Notes: a model not told the origin generated them from the sequence alone. Numbered from the stretch's first letter, positions 18,531-28,950 are shown. The stretch: 64,000 bases of DNA from Bacteroidota bacterium (GCA_947477885.1 CANJUD010000002.1:280586-344585); one strand, 5' to 3'. Numbers and translations: made by a program.

Positions 18531-19355
18531 TTATTTTTTACGACGGTCTATGATATATTGATTTGAAGCTTTTTTCTTGTCACGTGTTTTGTAACCTTTG
18601 GCTAGCAATCCTTTGCGTGAACGTGGATGTCCACCTGAAGCACGGCCTTCGCCACCACCCATCGGGTGATCCACTGGGTTCATCGCTACTGGTCTTGTAC
18701 GAGGGCGACGTCCTAACCAACGTGAACGACCGGCTTTACCGCTGCGTTGTTGGTTATGGTCTGAGTTAGATACCGAACCGATTGTGGCTAAACAAGTAAC
18801 CAATATCATACGGGTTTCGCCTGAAGGCATTTTCATAGTAGCATAGCGTCCGTCGCGGGCAAGTAATTGTGCATACCCACCAGCACCACGAGCCATAATA
18901 CCGCCTTGCCCAGGTCTTAATTCTACATTGTGCACAACCGACCCTAGTGGTACTTCAGAAAGTGGTAATGCATTACCAATATCTGGTACTGAACCAGGTC
19001 CGCTCATTACTGTTTGTCCTACTTTAATTCCGGCAGGAGCAATAATATAGCGTTTTTCGCCATCTGTGTATGTAATCAATGAAATAAAACAAGAACGGTT
19101 TGGATCATACTCTACTGTATTTACAATAGCTTTTTCACCATGTCTTTCGCGTTTGAAATCAACGATACGATATCTTCTTTTATGCCCTCCGCCTATTTGA
19201 CGCATGGTCATCTTTCCTGAATCGTTACGTCCACCTGATTTTTTCAGGTCAACTACCAACGATTTCTCAGGTTTACTAGCAGTAAGCTCTTCAAACTTAA
19301 GAGCTACTTTAAACCTAGTACCGGGTGTTATTGGGTTATATCTTCTAACTGCCAT
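18531..19355 (-). CDS. rplB: 50S ribosomal protein L2
   Basis: 274 aa, normal length. [25 protein letters not shown], and the conserved [16 protein letters not shown], whose His (in DHPMGGG) lies near the peptidyl-transferase centre. It is needed for subunit joining. The [18 protein letters not shown] basic stretch is intact. Confidence 0.97.
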   Translation of the reverse strand: MAVRRYNPITPGTRFKVALKFEELTASKPEKSLVVDLKKSGGRNDSGKMTMRQIGGGHKRRYRIVDFKRERHGEKAIVNTVEYDPNRSCFISLITYTDGEKRYIIAPAGIKVGQTVMSGPGSVPDIGNALPLSEVPLGSVVHNVELRPGQGGIMARGAGGYAQLLARDGRYATMKMPSGETRMILVTCLATIGSVSNSDHNQQRSGKAGRSRWLGRRPRTRPVAMNPVDHPMGGGEGRASGGHPRSRKGLLAKGYKTRDKKKASNQYIIDRRKK

Positions 19356-19363
19356 TGCTGTAA

Positions 19364-19654
19364 TTATATGTTAGCGTAAAAATCTATTTCTTGTCCATCT
19401 TTCAAAGTGATGATGGCTTTCTTAAAAGCTGCTTTTTTACCATGAACAAGTCCTTGTTTGGTATTCCGCGATTTGCGTTTACCATTATATACCATAGTGT
19501 TCACAGATTCTACTTCCACTGCATACATAGTAGTGATAGCTTTTGCTATCTGGTCTTTGCTTGCATCACGAGTTACTATAAAGCCATATTTATGTAGCTT
19601 GTCAGTAATCTTCTGCATCTTCTCTGTTACAACTGGTTTAATTAATATATTCAT
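19364..19654 (-). CDS. rplW: 50S ribosomal protein L23
   Basis: 96 aa. [12 protein letters not shown] at the N-terminus, [19 protein letters not shown] and VESVNTMVY match L23, the exit-site protein that docks trigger factor and SRP. The lysine-rich central loop that contacts rRNA ([12 protein letters not shown]) is present. Confidence 0.95.
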   Translation of the reverse strand: MNILIKPVVTEKMQKITDKLHKYGFIVTRDASKDQIAKAITTMYAVEVESVNTMVYNGKRKSRNTKQGLVHGKKAAFKKAIITLKDGQEIDFYANI

Positions 19655-19661
19655 CTTCGTC

Positions 19662-20288
19662 TTACTTTAAAAGTTCTTCAATTTTCTGTACTGAGTTTTC
19701 CATCAAAATTAAGGTTTGACAATTCAACAAATCATAAGTGTTGATATCGCCCGCAGCCATAATTTTTCCTTTTGCAAGGTTTCTACCTGATAAGTATATA
19801 TTCTTATTATAATCATCAGTAACAAATAAGAATTTTTTATCTGCTAAGTTCAAGTTACTAATCATCTCAGTAAAGCTCTTAGTTTTAGGAGCATCGAACG
19901 AGAATTGCTCAATCACTGTAATACTATTATCTTTAGCTTTGCTTGACAATGCTGATATACGGGCAAGTGATTTTACTTTCTTGTTCAATTTGAAATGATA
20001 GTCACGTGGGTGTGGACCAAAAATCCTTGCACCACCTACTATGGTTCCCGATTTGATTGAACCAGCACGGGCACCACCTGTACCTTTTTGACGTTTCAAT
20101 TTCCTAGTAGAACCTGACATTTGAGAACGCTCTCTTGAACTATGTGTTCCTTGTCTTTTGTTAGCCAAAATTTGTTTAACATCAAGCCACATCACGTGTT
20201 CGTTTGGTGCTGCACCAAATACGCTAGAATCCAATTTGGCTTTGCGTCCGGTTTCAGAACCACTTAAGTTATATATACTAAGTTCCAT
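19662..20288 (-). CDS. rplD: 50S ribosomal protein L4
   Basis: 208 aa. The long internal tunnel loop is recognisable (RSQMSGSTRKLKRQKGTGGARAG), with GPHPRDYHFKLNKK following. It reaches the exit-tunnel constriction together with L22. In E. coli L4 also represses the S10 operon; whether it does so here is unknown. The 1-nt gap to rplC points to coupled translation. Confidence 0.96.
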   Translation of the reverse strand: MELSIYNLSGSETGRKAKLDSSVFGAAPNEHVMWLDVKQILANKRQGTHSSRERSQMSGSTRKLKRQKGTGGARAGSIKSGTIVGGARIFGPHPRDYHFKLNKKVKSLARISALSSKAKDNSITVIEQFSFDAPKTKSFTEMISNLNLADKKFLFVTDDYNKNIYLSGRNLAKGKIMAAGDINTYDLLNCQTLILMENSVQKIEELLK

Positions 20289-20289
20289 G

Positions 20290-20904
20290 TTATTTTTCGA
20301 TTAAAATATATGAACCATTGGAACCAGGTACCGCACCTTTGATTACCAATAGATTGTTTTCTTTGTTTATTTTAAGAACTGCAAGATTCATCATCTTTAC
20401 ACGTGTACCACCCATACGGCCAGCCATACGCATTCCTTTGAAAACCCTAGAAGGGAAAGAAGATGCACCTAATGACCCTGGAGCACGAAGACGGTTATGT
20501 TGTCCGTGAGTTGAACCTCCAACACCAGCAAATCCGTGGCGTTTTACAACACCTTGGAAACCTTTTCCTTTTGTATTAGCTATAGCATCTACAAAATCTC
20601 CTTCTGCAAATAAGTCAACTGTTACAGTATCGCCCAAACTCATCGCTTGGTCAAAATGAAACTCAGCAACCTTTGATTTGGGAGTTGTTTTCGCTTTAGC
20701 AAAGTGCCCAATCATGGGTTTGCCAGCATTCTTAACTTTAGCTTCACCAAAACCTAATTGAATAGCGGCATAGCCATCACTTTCAACGGTTTTTACTTGT
20801 GTAACCACACATGGACCTGCTTGTATTACTGTACAAGCGTGTTTCTTACCTTCAGGGGTAATTACACTCGTCATGCCAATTTTTTTTCCTATTATTCCTG
20901 CCAT
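20290..20904 (-). CDS. rplC: 50S ribosomal protein L3
   Basis: 204 aa. [15 protein letters not shown] at the N-terminus, [16 protein letters not shown], the L3 signature with [14 protein letters not shown], and [13 protein letters not shown]. It is an early 50S assembly protein whose loop reaches the peptidyl-transferase centre. A Gln or other residue in the GGSTHGQ loop is the usual site of modification. Confidence 0.96.
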   Translation of the reverse strand: MAGIIGKKIGMTSVITPEGKKHACTVIQAGPCVVTQVKTVESDGYAAIQLGFGEAKVKNAGKPMIGHFAKAKTTPKSKVAEFHFDQAMSLGDTVTVDLFAEGDFVDAIANTKGKGFQGVVKRHGFAGVGGSTHGQHNRLRAPGSLGASSFPSRVFKGMRMAGRMGGTRVKMMNLAVLKINKENNLLVIKGAVPGSNGSYILIEK

Positions 20905-20920
20905 TGTAGTATCCTAATTA

Positions 20921-21229
20921 TCAAACTTTAATTTCAACATCAACCCCACTGGGTAATTCTAATTTCATCAATGCATCCACAGTTTTCGAAGTAGAGCTGT
21001 AGATATCCAACAAACGCTTATAAGAGCACTGTTGGAACTGTTCACGTGCCTTCTTATTAACGTGGGGCGAACGTAAAACGGTAAATATCTTCTTATCAGT
21101 TGGTAATGGTATAGGACCACTAACAATTGCACCGGTAGATTTAACCGTTTTCACAATCTTCTCTGCAGACTTGTCAACCAAGTTGTAGTCGAATGATTTG
21201 AGTTTTATTCTGATCTTCTGTGAAACCAT
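20921..21229 (-). CDS. rpsJ: 30S ribosomal protein S10
   Basis: 102 aa. [23 protein letters not shown] and the S10 signature [28 protein letters not shown] are intact. It is a 30S head protein. It follows fusA directly with no tuf gene between them and no visible separate promoter, so the str and S10 units form one operon here. Confidence 0.97.
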   Translation of the reverse strand: MVSQKIRIKLKSFDYNLVDKSAEKIVKTVKSTGAIVSGPIPLPTDKKIFTVLRSPHVNKKAREQFQQCSYKRLLDIYSSTSKTVDALMKLELPSGVDVEIKV

Positions 21230-21251
21230 CTTATTGTATATTCTTTAATTA

Positions 21252-23381
21252 TTAGTTACTTTTTTTACCGTTTATCTTGGCTAAAACTTCTTCCGCAATG
21301 TTGCGAGGAGCATCAGCATAGTGATCAAATTCCATAGTTGATGAGGCACGACCAGAAGTAATAGTACGTAACTGTGTTACATAACCAAACATCTCGCCCA
21401 ATGGCACTTTAGCTTTTACTACTTGCGAACCTGCACGTGAGTCCATACCATCCAATTGGCCACGGCGTTTGTTCAAGTCACCTATTACATCACCCATATT
21501 TTCTTCAGGTGTTAGCACTTCAATTTTCATGATAGGCTCTAATAACACGGGAGATGCTTTTTTACAAGCTTCTTTAAACGCAAGACGCGCACAAAGTTCA
21601 AACGACATTGAGTCCGAGTCAACGGCGTGGAAAGATCCATCAAACAAACGTACTCTGATATTCTCAACAGGGTAACCTGCAAGAACGCCGTTAGACATTG
21701 ATGAGGCAAATCCTTTTTGAACTGACGGGATATATTCTTTTGGTATTGCACCACCCACAATCTCATTGATGAATTCCAGACCTTTAGTTTCAGCTGTAGG
21801 AGGAAGTATCTCAAACTGGATATCGGCAAATTTACCGCGACCACCTGTTTGTTTCTTATACACCTCGCGATGAGTAACTGCCTGCGTAATGGTTTCTTTA
21901 TAAGCAACCTGTGGGGCACCTTGGTTAATTTCTACTTTAAACTCTCTACGTAAACGGTCAACAATAATTTCAAGGTGAAGCTCGCCCATTCCTGATATAA
22001 TGTTTTGTCCTGTTTCCTCATCAGTATGCACTTTAAAGGTTGGATCCTCTTCAGCTAGTTTAGCCAATGACACACCTAGTCTGTCCATATCAGCTTGAGT
22101 TTTGGGCTCAATCGCTAATCCAATAACAGGATCAGGAAAATTCATAGCTTCTAAAACAATCGGAAATTTTTCGTCGCACAAAGTATCCCCTGTACGAATA
22201 TCTTTAAATCCAACTGCAGCTCCAATATCGCCAGCACCAAGAAACTCAATGGGGTTTTGCTTGTTAGCATGCATTTGGAAAATACGAGAGATGCGCTCTT
22301 TGTTTCCAGTGCGGGTATTATATACATATGAACCTGCATCTAACTTGCCTGAGTATGCACGCATAAAAGCCAAACGTCCTACGAAAGGATCAGTTGCAAT
22401 TTTGAATGCAAGAGCAGTAAAAGGTTCATTATAATCAGGTTTACGAGATACTTCTTCATCAGTATCAGGGTTTGTGCCTACTACGCTTTCACGATCCATT
22501 GGACTAGGCATTAATTCCATAACCAAATCAAGCATAGTTTGTACACCTTTATTTTTGAAAGATGAACCACAAACCATTGGAACTATTTTCATAGCCAAAC
22601 ATGCTTTGCGAAGTGCATCTAATATTTCACGCTCAGTAATAGAAGCTGGATCTTCAAAGAATTTTTCCATTAAATGGTCGTCAAATTCAGAAACTGATTC
22701 TAGTAATTTACCTCTCCATTCTTTGGCTTCTTCTATCATATCTTCAGGAATTGGCACTTCTTTGAAGGTCATTCCTTTGTCTTCTTCGTTCCAAACCATA
22801 CCACGGAAGTTGATTAAGTCAACCACGCCAGTAAAGTTATCTTCAGCTCCTATTGGTAATTGTAAGGGAACAGCATTGCTGCCTAACATTTCTCGCACTT
22901 GTTTAACAACCATTAAAAAGTCAGCACCTGCACGGTCCATTTTATTAACGAAACCAATACGTGCAACATTGTAATTATTTGCCAAACGCCAGTTGGTTTC
23001 TGATTGTGGTTCAACACCATCAACTGCAGAAAACAAAAACACCAACCCATCAAGTACACGTAATGAACGATTTACTTCTACAGTAAAATCCACGTGACCA
23101 GGGGTGTCTATTATATTAATATGGTATTGTTTTGTGTCAGGAGTTTTGTTGCCATCTTTCATTGGATAATTCCATGAAACTGTAGTAGCAGCAGAAGTAA
23201 TTGTGATTCCACGTTCTTGTTCCTGTGCCATCCAGTCCATAGTAGCGGCACCATCATGCACTTCGCCTATTTTGTGATTGACACCGGCATAATATAAGAT
23301 ACGTTCAGTAGTGGTAGTTTTACCCGCATCAATGTGGGCAGCAATCCCAATATTTCTAGTATATTTTAAATCTCTTGACAT
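21252..23381 (-). CDS. fusA: translation elongation factor G
   Basis: 709 aa, full length. The G-domain motifs are G1 [16 protein letters not shown]2 [11 protein letters not shown]3 DTPGHVDF and G4 NKMDRAGAD. Domains II-V follow, including [14 protein letters not shown] in domain III and [19 protein letters not shown] in domain V. EF-G uses GTP to translocate tRNA and mRNA. It lies 6 nt from rpsG and 22 nt before rpsJ. Confidence 0.98.
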   Translation of the reverse strand: MSRDLKYTRNIGIAAHIDAGKTTTTERILYYAGVNHKIGEVHDGAATMDWMAQEQERGITITSAATTVSWNYPMKDGNKTPDTKQYHINIIDTPGHVDFTVEVNRSLRVLDGLVFLFSAVDGVEPQSETNWRLANNYNVARIGFVNKMDRAGADFLMVVKQVREMLGSNAVPLQLPIGAEDNFTGVVDLINFRGMVWNEEDKGMTFKEVPIPEDMIEEAKEWRGKLLESVSEFDDHLMEKFFEDPASITEREILDALRKACLAMKIVPMVCGSSFKNKGVQTMLDLVMELMPSPMDRESVVGTNPDTDEEVSRKPDYNEPFTALAFKIATDPFVGRLAFMRAYSGKLDAGSYVYNTRTGNKERISRIFQMHANKQNPIEFLGAGDIGAAVGFKDIRTGDTLCDEKFPIVLEAMNFPDPVIGLAIEPKTQADMDRLGVSLAKLAEEDPTFKVHTDEETGQNIISGMGELHLEIIVDRLRREFKVEINQGAPQVAYKETITQAVTHREVYKKQTGGRGKFADIQFEILPPTAETKGLEFINEIVGGAIPKEYIPSVQKGFASSMSNGVLAGYPVENIRVRLFDGSFHAVDSDSMSFELCARLAFKEACKKASPVLLEPIMKIEVLTPEENMGDVIGDLNKRRGQLDGMDSRAGSQVVKAKVPLGEMFGYVTQLRTITSGRASSTMEFDHYADAPRNIAEEVLAKINGKKSN

Positions 23382-23387
23382 GTATAT

Positions 23388-23855
23388 TTATGCTCTAAAA
23401 TGTGAGAACGCTTTATTGGCTTCTGCCATTTTGTGTGTGTCTTCTTTCTTTTTAACCGATGCGCCTTCACTTTTTGAAGCTGCTATAATTTCGGAGGCCA
23501 TACGTTGTGCCATGGATTTTTCGTTACGTTTGCGTGAGTATGCAATCATCCATTTCATACCAAGTAATATTTTACGCTCAGGACCCACTTCAATAGGTAT
23601 TTGAAAGTTGGCACCTCCCACCCTACGAGCCTTAGTTTCAACTGATGGCATCACATTGTTCAATGCTTTTTTCCAAACATCAATTCCGCGTTCTTGCGTT
23701 TTTCCTTCAACAATATCCAATGATTCATAGAATATTTTAAAGGCTAAACCTTTTTTGCCTTCCCACATCATGTGGTTTACAAAACGTGTTACCATAACAT
23801 CGTTGTATTTCGAATCGGGCAGAAGGATGCGTTTCTTGGGTTTCGCTTTTCTCAT
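23388..23855 (-). CDS. rpsG: 30S ribosomal protein S7
   Basis: 155 aa. MRKAKPKKR, LPDSKYNDVMVTRFVNHMMWEGKK and the rRNA-binding VGGANFQIPIEV are typical of S7, which starts assembly of the 30S head. It ends 6 nt before fusA and starts 39 nt after rpsL. Confidence 0.97.
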   Translation of the reverse strand: MRKAKPKKRILLPDSKYNDVMVTRFVNHMMWEGKKGLAFKIFYESLDIVEGKTQERGIDVWKKALNNVMPSVETKARRVGGANFQIPIEVGPERKILLGMKWMIAYSRKRNEKSMAQRMASEIIAASKSEGASVKKKEDTHKMAEANKAFSHFRA

Positions 23856-23894
23856 CTTATTGGTATAGTAAAATTATTGATGTGTCTTAATTAA

Positions 23895-24308
23895 TTATTT
23901 TTTCTTCTTAGTTGTTGCTGCCGCAGCCGCTGCTCCAGCTTTAGGTCTTTTGGCACCGTATTTCGAACGGCGTTGTCTGCGTCCATCAACACCAGCAGTA
24001 TCTAATGCACCACGAATAATGTGATAACGCACTCCAGGTAAATCTTTAACCCTACCGCCACGTATTAATACGATAGAGTGTTCTTGTAGGTTATGACCTT
24101 CACCAGGGATATATGCATTCACTTCATTACCATTGGTAAGACGCACACGGGCTACTTTACGAAGAGCCGAGTTTGGTTTTTTGGGAGTGGTAGTGTACAC
24201 ACGAGTACAAACACCTCTGCGCTGTGGGCAAGAATCAAGGGCTGGAGATTTAGACTTCTCGGCCTTGCTCTCTCTGCCTTTTCTTACTAATTGTTGGATG
24301 GTTGGCAT
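23895..24308 (-). CDS. rpsL: 30S ribosomal protein S12
   Basis: 137 aa. [12 protein letters not shown] at the N-terminus, [17 protein letters not shown] and the loop [14 protein letters not shown] carry the decoding-centre residues. Both lysines that change in streptomycin-resistant mutants (in TPKKPNS and GRVKDLP) are the wild-type residues. The C-terminus has a low-complexity Ala-Thr-Lys tail. It is the first gene of the str-S10 operon, with a perfect promoter upstream. Confidence 0.97.
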   Translation of the reverse strand: MPTIQQLVRKGRESKAEKSKSPALDSCPQRRGVCTRVYTTTPKKPNSALRKVARVRLTNGNEVNAYIPGEGHNLQEHSIVLIRGGRVKDLPGVRYHIIRGALDTAGVDGRRQRRSKYGAKRPKAGAAAAAATTKKKK

Positions 24309-24338
24309 TCTATTTTGCTAGTTTTAAAAAACGGACTG

Positions 24339-24369
24339 CAAAAGTAGGCATATCTACCGAAATTACAAA
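24339..24369 (-). promoter_or_regulatory. promoter of the rpsL-rpsC operon (perfect TTTG-N19-TACTTTTG)
   Basis: On the minus strand TTTG (24366-24369), a 19-nt spacer and TACTTTTG (24339-24346) match the Bacteroidota housekeeping promoter exactly. The 5' leader would be only about 25-30 nt, so there is little room for a structured ribosomal-protein leader. Confidence 0.85.
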
Positions 24370-24580
24370 CGGGGGAATAAAAATATTTTTAGGATGAGGT
24401 ACTAAGGCTATAAATAAATTAAAATGCTAATAAACAAGTATTTTAATAATAAACATAGCCTTGTTAAAACTCCTTAATAAATCGGGGACCAGAAATACAT
24501 CAGATTTTATTGTGTCGCATTTAACTTTCAGGAAGAAATAAATGCCCAACTATTTTTAGTTTATAAAAGTAAGTTATAAA

Positions 24581-24863
24581 TCAATTTTTCGGGAAAGGAT
24601 CTGAAAACATCTCTTTGGAGATAAAATCCCAATCGTTAAGCGCATTTAGGAACGCTATCAGTGCTTTTTTATCTTGATCGCTGAAATTAAACCTAACCGG
24701 CTGCTGTGAATTCCAATCTTTTAAAGTGTGGGTTAAACTAGAGTTTGCTCTTACCCCAGTGCTGTAATGGTTAATAACCTCTTCTAATGTTTTAAATCGA
24801 CCATCGTGCATGTAGGGTGAAGAAAGTGCAATATTTCTTAAAGAAGGTATGGAGAAAATCGCT
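24581..24863 (-). pseudogene. C-terminal remnant of a di-haem cytochrome c peroxidase/MauG-like gene
   Basis: The frame carries the family's C-terminal block FSIPSLRNIALSSPYMHDGRF, then TLEEVINHY, and a final helix LSDQDKKALIAFL-like segment (FSDQDKKALIAFLNAL). The CxxCH haem sites, which lie upstream in an intact gene, are absent. The frame is joined at about 24860 to part of a different gene, so this is a deletion scar and not a short gene. A protein could still start at the ATG at 24880, but it would have no haem. Confidence 0.75.
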
Positions 24864-25384
24864 TTCAACATCTGTAGCATGTATGTCCAAAGTTTGATTT
24901 CCCTTTTTTGACCATATATAATTCACTAGCGGTTTGTCCATAGTAGGAGAATTACTTTTATTGCTCGAATTTTGCATATAAGAATACAGCGAAAACCCCT
25001 GATCCTACTGTACGTTCACAAATTGGGATAAGCAACATCTATCATATATAAATGTGTACTCTTTACCCGAATCCAAATCGACAGATGCGGAATAAACTGC
25101 CTCCTCATAACAATAACTCCCGGTCTGCTGACTTTGCAACTTAACCGTACAGGTATTATACAGTTTGTTGTCGTTAAATACTCCTATGTCAAACTCTTGA
25201 TTAAAATTAGCATTAGTAGATGGAATTCCAGACCGATACATTTTTACAGTCAACTCATATTTTAAAGTGGCGCCATTGTTAATTGACACTGCATATTGGC
25301 AACTCATTACCCCACCTACCAAGTGAGTAACATTGGCACTTATAAAAAGTAAAAAAAGAACAGTTGAGCAATTATTTTCTTCAT
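24858..25384 (-). pseudogene. N-terminal remnant of a large Bacteroidota surface protein (HLVGG family)
   Basis: From ATG 25384 a signal peptide opens (MKKIIAQLFF). One T appears to be missing from a run of seven, and the frame then shifts to LLFISANVTHLVGGVMS. HLVGG, LKYELTVKMYR, DIGVFNDNKLYN, CYEEAVYSASV and YTFIYDRCC are the hallmarks of the N-terminal module of large gliding/adhesin-type proteins in this phylum. A TAG at 25005-25007 interrupts the frame. The same frame then continues DQGFSLYSYMQNSS and on to LDIHATDVESD before it meets the peroxidase remnant near 24860. Three lesions (frameshift, stop, truncation) make it non-functional. Confidence 0.75.
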
Positions 25385-25433
25385 TGAACTAAGTTTTAAT
25401 GGGGCAAGTGTATCCCAAAACAATTACAGTTTT

Positions 25434-26360
25434 TTATTTTCCATGCAAAAACTTCGCTTTATCTCTTGGTAATTGCACAGTATAAGTTTTACCTAGTTTA
25501 TTGGTGAGCGAGGTCTTTTTAATCCAGGGGTTAAAAGTGCGTAGTACTTTATAATTTACACCATGTGCCTGGGCCCAATCGCTCCAGTTAGTTACTGGGC
25601 CACTTACTGTTTCATCGGTGGTAGGATTTGTTGGGTAACCTGCCACATCGGCCATTTTATATCCGTACTTTTCAGGTGTTGTAAGTATTTCCTTTAGGGC
25701 CACAATACGAAACAAGTAACGTGAAGTTTCTTGGTTGATGAACAAATCGTAATACGAATCTACTTTCTGGAACTTTTGACTTTGTTTGATAGCTCCCATA
25801 CCGCAGTTATAGCTTGCTGCCGCTAGGGTCCATGAACCCAAATCATCTTTCATATATTTTAAGAAGGTGCATGCTGCACGTGTTGCTTTATCTAATTGAT
25901 ACCGCTCGTCCACTTCATCATTAATTTCTAATCCATATCTACGTCCAGTTTCGGGAATAAACTGCCAGAATCCTGCGGCGGCGGCTGGAGATACCACATT
26001 GGCCAATCCACTCTCAGCCACTGCCAAGTATTTAAAATCATCGGGCATGCCTTGCTCTTTAAGGATTTTCTCTATCTCGCCAAAATGCCTTTTCATGCGT
26101 TTGTATATAATAATATTATTGGACTCGTAAAAGGCGTTCGACAAGAGCTCTCTATCGAAACGCTCCATTACTTCGGGGTCGTCGATGGGTACTTCTTCCC
26201 CGCAGAAATCAAGCTTGGTGGGTAGGGCAAGGCTGTGTATTTCGCGTTCCATAGGCAATGCGATTTTTTTGGTTTCACTCCCTTCAAACAGATAAACCAA
26301 ACTAGCCAGCACGGTAAGCATACCTAATGTGCTCAACAATTTTGTTGTTTTACTTTTCAT
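25434..26360 (-). CDS. membrane-anchored lytic transglycosylase (SLT domain), 308 aa
   Basis: An N-terminal hydrophobic segment (about 8-25) acts as signal or anchor. The SLT lysozyme-like domain at about 95-215 has the catalytic Glu in YLAVAESGLANVVSP, followed by AAGFWQFIPETGRRYGL and AAASYNCGMGAI, the family motifs. The C-terminal 40 residues (YKVLRTFNPWIKK, then GKTYTVQLP) resemble a LysM-type peptidoglycan-binding end. It cleaves the glycan strand to 1,6-anhydro-muropeptides in the periplasm. It overlaps the upstream DUF502 gene by 11 nt, so the two are co-translated. Confidence 0.9.
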   Translation of the reverse strand: MKSKTTKLLSTLGMLTVLASLVYLFEGSETKKIALPMEREIHSLALPTKLDFCGEEVPIDDPEVMERFDRELLSNAFYESNNIIIYKRMKRHFGEIEKILKEQGMPDDFKYLAVAESGLANVVSPAAAAGFWQFIPETGRRYGLEINDEVDERYQLDKATRAACTFLKYMKDDLGSWTLAAASYNCGMGAIKQSQKFQKVDSYYDLFINQETSRYLFRIVALKEILTTPEKYGYKMADVAGYPTNPTTDETVSGPVTNWSDWAQAHGVNYKVLRTFNPWIKKTSLTNKLGKTYTVQLPRDKAKFLHGK

Positions 26361-26901
26361 CTTCTTCTATGTTTTTAATACCACCTGATATTATGAATTG
26401 CATAAATTGGGTAGCGTTTGTTTCTATTTTTATTACTTGCTCATTGGGCACCAATACCAATTGACCTGATATGGCATAGGAGTCAGGGAAATAAACAGCC
26501 ATGAAGCCTTGGATATTCAGAAACTCTAAATCCTTTTGGGTAACAAATCCCAATCGATGTATACCTGTTTCCGAAATCTTAACCATTACAGGCTGACTGA
26601 ATTTTTTCTTGTCGCCCACAAAGGCTTCGGTCATATCTTTGAAAAGATTGTAGAATGTTTTGAGCAGGGGTGTTTTGCTCATCAAATCGTCCAATAAGTC
26701 GAATAAAGGGCGGGAAACAAACTTATTTGCAAAGTATCCTACCACACAAATGGCCCCTATTATAATAACAATTCCTAAACCGGGTATAGCGAAAGCAAAA
26801 ATGGTATCTACCTTTTTGAACAACCAATATATGATATATGCTGATGCAACAACTGGCAATACCAATAACAATCCTTTTAAAAAGTAATTGAGTATACGCA
26901 T
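26350..26901 (-). CDS. DUF502 family membrane protein, 183 aa
   Basis: The ATG at 26901 opens MRILNYFLKGLLLVLPVVAS, the usual N-terminus of the family. A TTG 22 codons upstream (26967) is possible but would add a basic, non-conserved leader. Two membrane segments are visible (about 6-28 and 40-62), then the conserved PLLKTFYNLFKDM and a soluble C-domain (GFVTQKDL, FPDSYAISGQLVLVP). The family's molecular role is not settled. Here it is coupled to a lytic transglycosylase, which hints at an envelope role. Confidence 0.85.
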   Translation of the reverse strand: MRILNYFLKGLLLVLPVVASAYIIYWLFKKVDTIFAFAIPGLGIVIIIGAICVVGYFANKFVSRPLFDLLDDLMSKTPLLKTFYNLFKDMTEAFVGDKKKFSQPVMVKISETGIHRLGFVTQKDLEFLNIQGFMAVYFPDSYAISGQLVLVPNEQVIKIETNATQFMQFIISGGIKNIEEDEK

Positions 26902-27016
26902 AAAGAAAGAACGCCTGTATCGGCGGTACTCTTGCAAAAGAAAGAATTCGTTTTTAGGGGTAGTCAATTGATTGAATGATTGAAAGAGGTTTGATTAAAT
27001 AAGCTGTTGGTAACAG

Positions 27017-27034
27017 TCTCGATAGCTATCGCTA
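27017..27034. repeat. degenerate copy of the GATAGCTATC palindrome
   Basis: The core GATAGCTATC is intact at 27021-27030, with eroded flanks. It directly adjoins copy 2 of the 30-bp repeat. Confidence 0.5.
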
Positions 27035-27064
27035 CTATATACTTTATACCATCTACTTTATACT
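27035..27064. repeat. 30-bp direct repeat, copy 2
   Basis: Identical over 30 bp and in the same orientation as 16979-17008. It lies in the spacer between the glycosyltransferase and DUF502 genes. Confidence 0.8.
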
Positions 27065-27116
27065 ACGAATATACATATAGTTTAGTTGCTATACAAATAT
27101 TGTTATGAACCAACCA

Positions 27117-28832
27117 CTACTTATCGTAGTTTACTTTGAACAGTTTGGCTGATTCTTCTGCTTCAGGCGTTGGGGCACCTTCGGTTTTATAAGTTTTTAC
27201 CAGCTCAAACTTGCGTCCTTGATATACCGAGTCGATTGGTTTCATGATATAGTGCATGGTGGTATATATTCTACCATCTGCTGTTTCAGGATTAGTGCGA
27301 AGGCTGGCCAGATTGATATGCGTAATCTTTTGGTTTTTCAACCACCACAACATACTATCAGCCCCGTAAGATGGCACACTGTACGCCGATACAAACTTAT
27401 CGCTGCCATTGGTATATATATAACTCATATTGCCTTTGCGGGTTAACACATGGGCATCCGCAGGCAGACTATCGGCACAATATTCACTCATCTTAAGGTA
27501 ATTTATCCAATCGGGGGTAAAACCTGCAAGTTTGTCGCCGCCTAGCTGCTGTTTGAGTGTTGGGAGATTTTTACCACTCTGTTTACCTATAAAGAATAAG
27601 TTTGCAAGCACTATCACTCCTATTAATATTACGTAATAAACTTGGGCAAAACTTACAGCATTTGCCAATTGGTAGAATGCCCCCATAAAGGCTAAAACCA
27701 TGAGAGGTATTGCTGGTAGAATAAGCCGTTCCTGCATATTATTGGCTTGTATACCAAAAAATGTGGCACCTAAATATGCCATAAAACATAGAGAGGCGAA
27801 GAAGATTGCCTGGTTCTTTCGCCAATTGACTAGCATAATTAATAAGAATATGCACAGTGTGAACCATGCCAGTTTCATATTGTGCTGTCCATTGTTCTTT
27901 TCATATTGCTTCTCAAGTGTGTTTGTGTTCAAATGCATGATATGATAGAAATGGTAAGCCATATATAAACCGAGGTTGTTTTTAGCTCGGTCAATCAATC
28001 CCGAAAAGTCTTCTTTACCCAGTTGAGGTTTGTACTGGTCTTTTAGTAATATCACTTCTAGCTGGCTGCTATCTGGCTTACCCACTGTGGCTCTAAGTCC
28101 AACTTCTAAAGCACCTCGAGCTACTATAATGGCAGCAAACATATATACTACTGCCATCCATTTTTTCTTGAGCAAGAAATAAGCAACTATAGGAGCTGCC
28201 ATTGCCAATGCCACAGGTTTGCATAATGATAAAAATACAACCCACGAACCATTGAGTAAAAACAGTTTCCAAGTTTCTTTAAAGGGTTTTCCTTCGAGCA
28301 CTTTATCAATAAGTTTAAAAGCGAAGATAAATCCTATTGCCTGCAGCATCATGTAAAATGCCTCAGTATAAGTTTGGCTACTATAGAATTGCAAGTTGGC
28401 ATTTAGCGAAACAAAAAGTAGTGAAACAAACAAAACCAAATAAGGAATACGCCCTTTAAATGCTTTATATAAGAACCAAATTCCCAGTGCCGAGAAGACG
28501 AGCGAAAGAAACTTAAGCACCCACAGATTGATACCAAACATTGCTATTGGCAACGCTAACATTAAAGGATATAAAGGCCCCTGATAAAACGGAAATTCGC
28601 CATTGTGTAAAAACCTATTGGCTCTTTCTATGTAACTGCTATCATCACCCCCAATCGATATTTTGGCATCGAACACAAGGAAGGAGAACAGTACATTTAC
28701 ACCTACAATAATGAGGGCATACATTAAATGTTTCTTCTGAAAATATTTTTCAATCCTGCCTAGTAGGTTCGATGTGCTAGTTGGCTTTGCTACTACCTTA
28801 GCTGCTTGCGGTTTACTTTTATTACTGGCCAT
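27117..28832 (-). CDS. GT-C type polytopic membrane glycosyltransferase, 571 aa
   Basis: About ten hydrophobic membrane segments are visible between residues 38 and 420. A short acidic motif, GGDDSSYIERA (about 61-71), sits in the first outer loop after segment 1, in the place of the catalytic Asp of PMT/ArnT-type enzymes. A soluble C-terminal domain follows (SEYCADSLPADAHVLTRKGN, YTNG). Such enzymes move sugars from polyprenyl phosphate donors onto lipids, glycans or proteins at the periplasmic face. Donor and acceptor cannot be told from sequence. It is monocistronic. Confidence 0.75.
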   Translation of the reverse strand: MASNKSKPQAAKVVAKPTSTSNLLGRIEKYFQKKHLMYALIIVGVNVLFSFLVFDAKISIGGDDSSYIERANRFLHNGEFPFYQGPLYPLMLALPIAMFGINLWVLKFLSLVFSALGIWFLYKAFKGRIPYLVLFVSLLFVSLNANLQFYSSQTYTEAFYMMLQAIGFIFAFKLIDKVLEGKPFKETWKLFLLNGSWVVFLSLCKPVALAMAAPIVAYFLLKKKWMAVVYMFAAIIVARGALEVGLRATVGKPDSSQLEVILLKDQYKPQLGKEDFSGLIDRAKNNLGLYMAYHFYHIMHLNTNTLEKQYEKNNGQHNMKLAWFTLCIFLLIMLVNWRKNQAIFFASLCFMAYLGATFFGIQANNMQERLILPAIPLMVLAFMGAFYQLANAVSFAQVYYVILIGVIVLANLFFIGKQSGKNLPTLKQQLGGDKLAGFTPDWINYLKMSEYCADSLPADAHVLTRKGNMSYIYTNGSDKFVSAYSVPSYGADSMLWWLKNQKITHINLASLRTNPETADGRIYTTMHYIMKPIDSVYQGRKFELVKTYKTEGAPTPEAEESAKLFKVNYDK

Positions 28833-28879
28833 TTATATATTTAATGATTTGCTATTCCTGTTATTCTGATTTTGTCATG

Positions 28880-28897
28880 CTGAGCGAAGTCGAAGTA
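28880..28897 (+). repeat. dispersed repeat CTGAGCGAAGTCGAAGTA
   Basis: A near-consensus copy. It is flanked by CATG and TATG to give CATGC...GTATG, an imperfect palindrome. Confidence 0.6.
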
Positions 28898-28950
28898 TGC
28901 AAATCTATGGTCAATTCTTCGAAAATTGCAACCACATTATCGCTTATGTT

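Noticed and set aside
22102..22434. Plus-strand open frames antisense to fusA, rplB and rpsC
   Set aside because: They mirror strongly conserved genes, and all lack starts with a promoter or family similarity.
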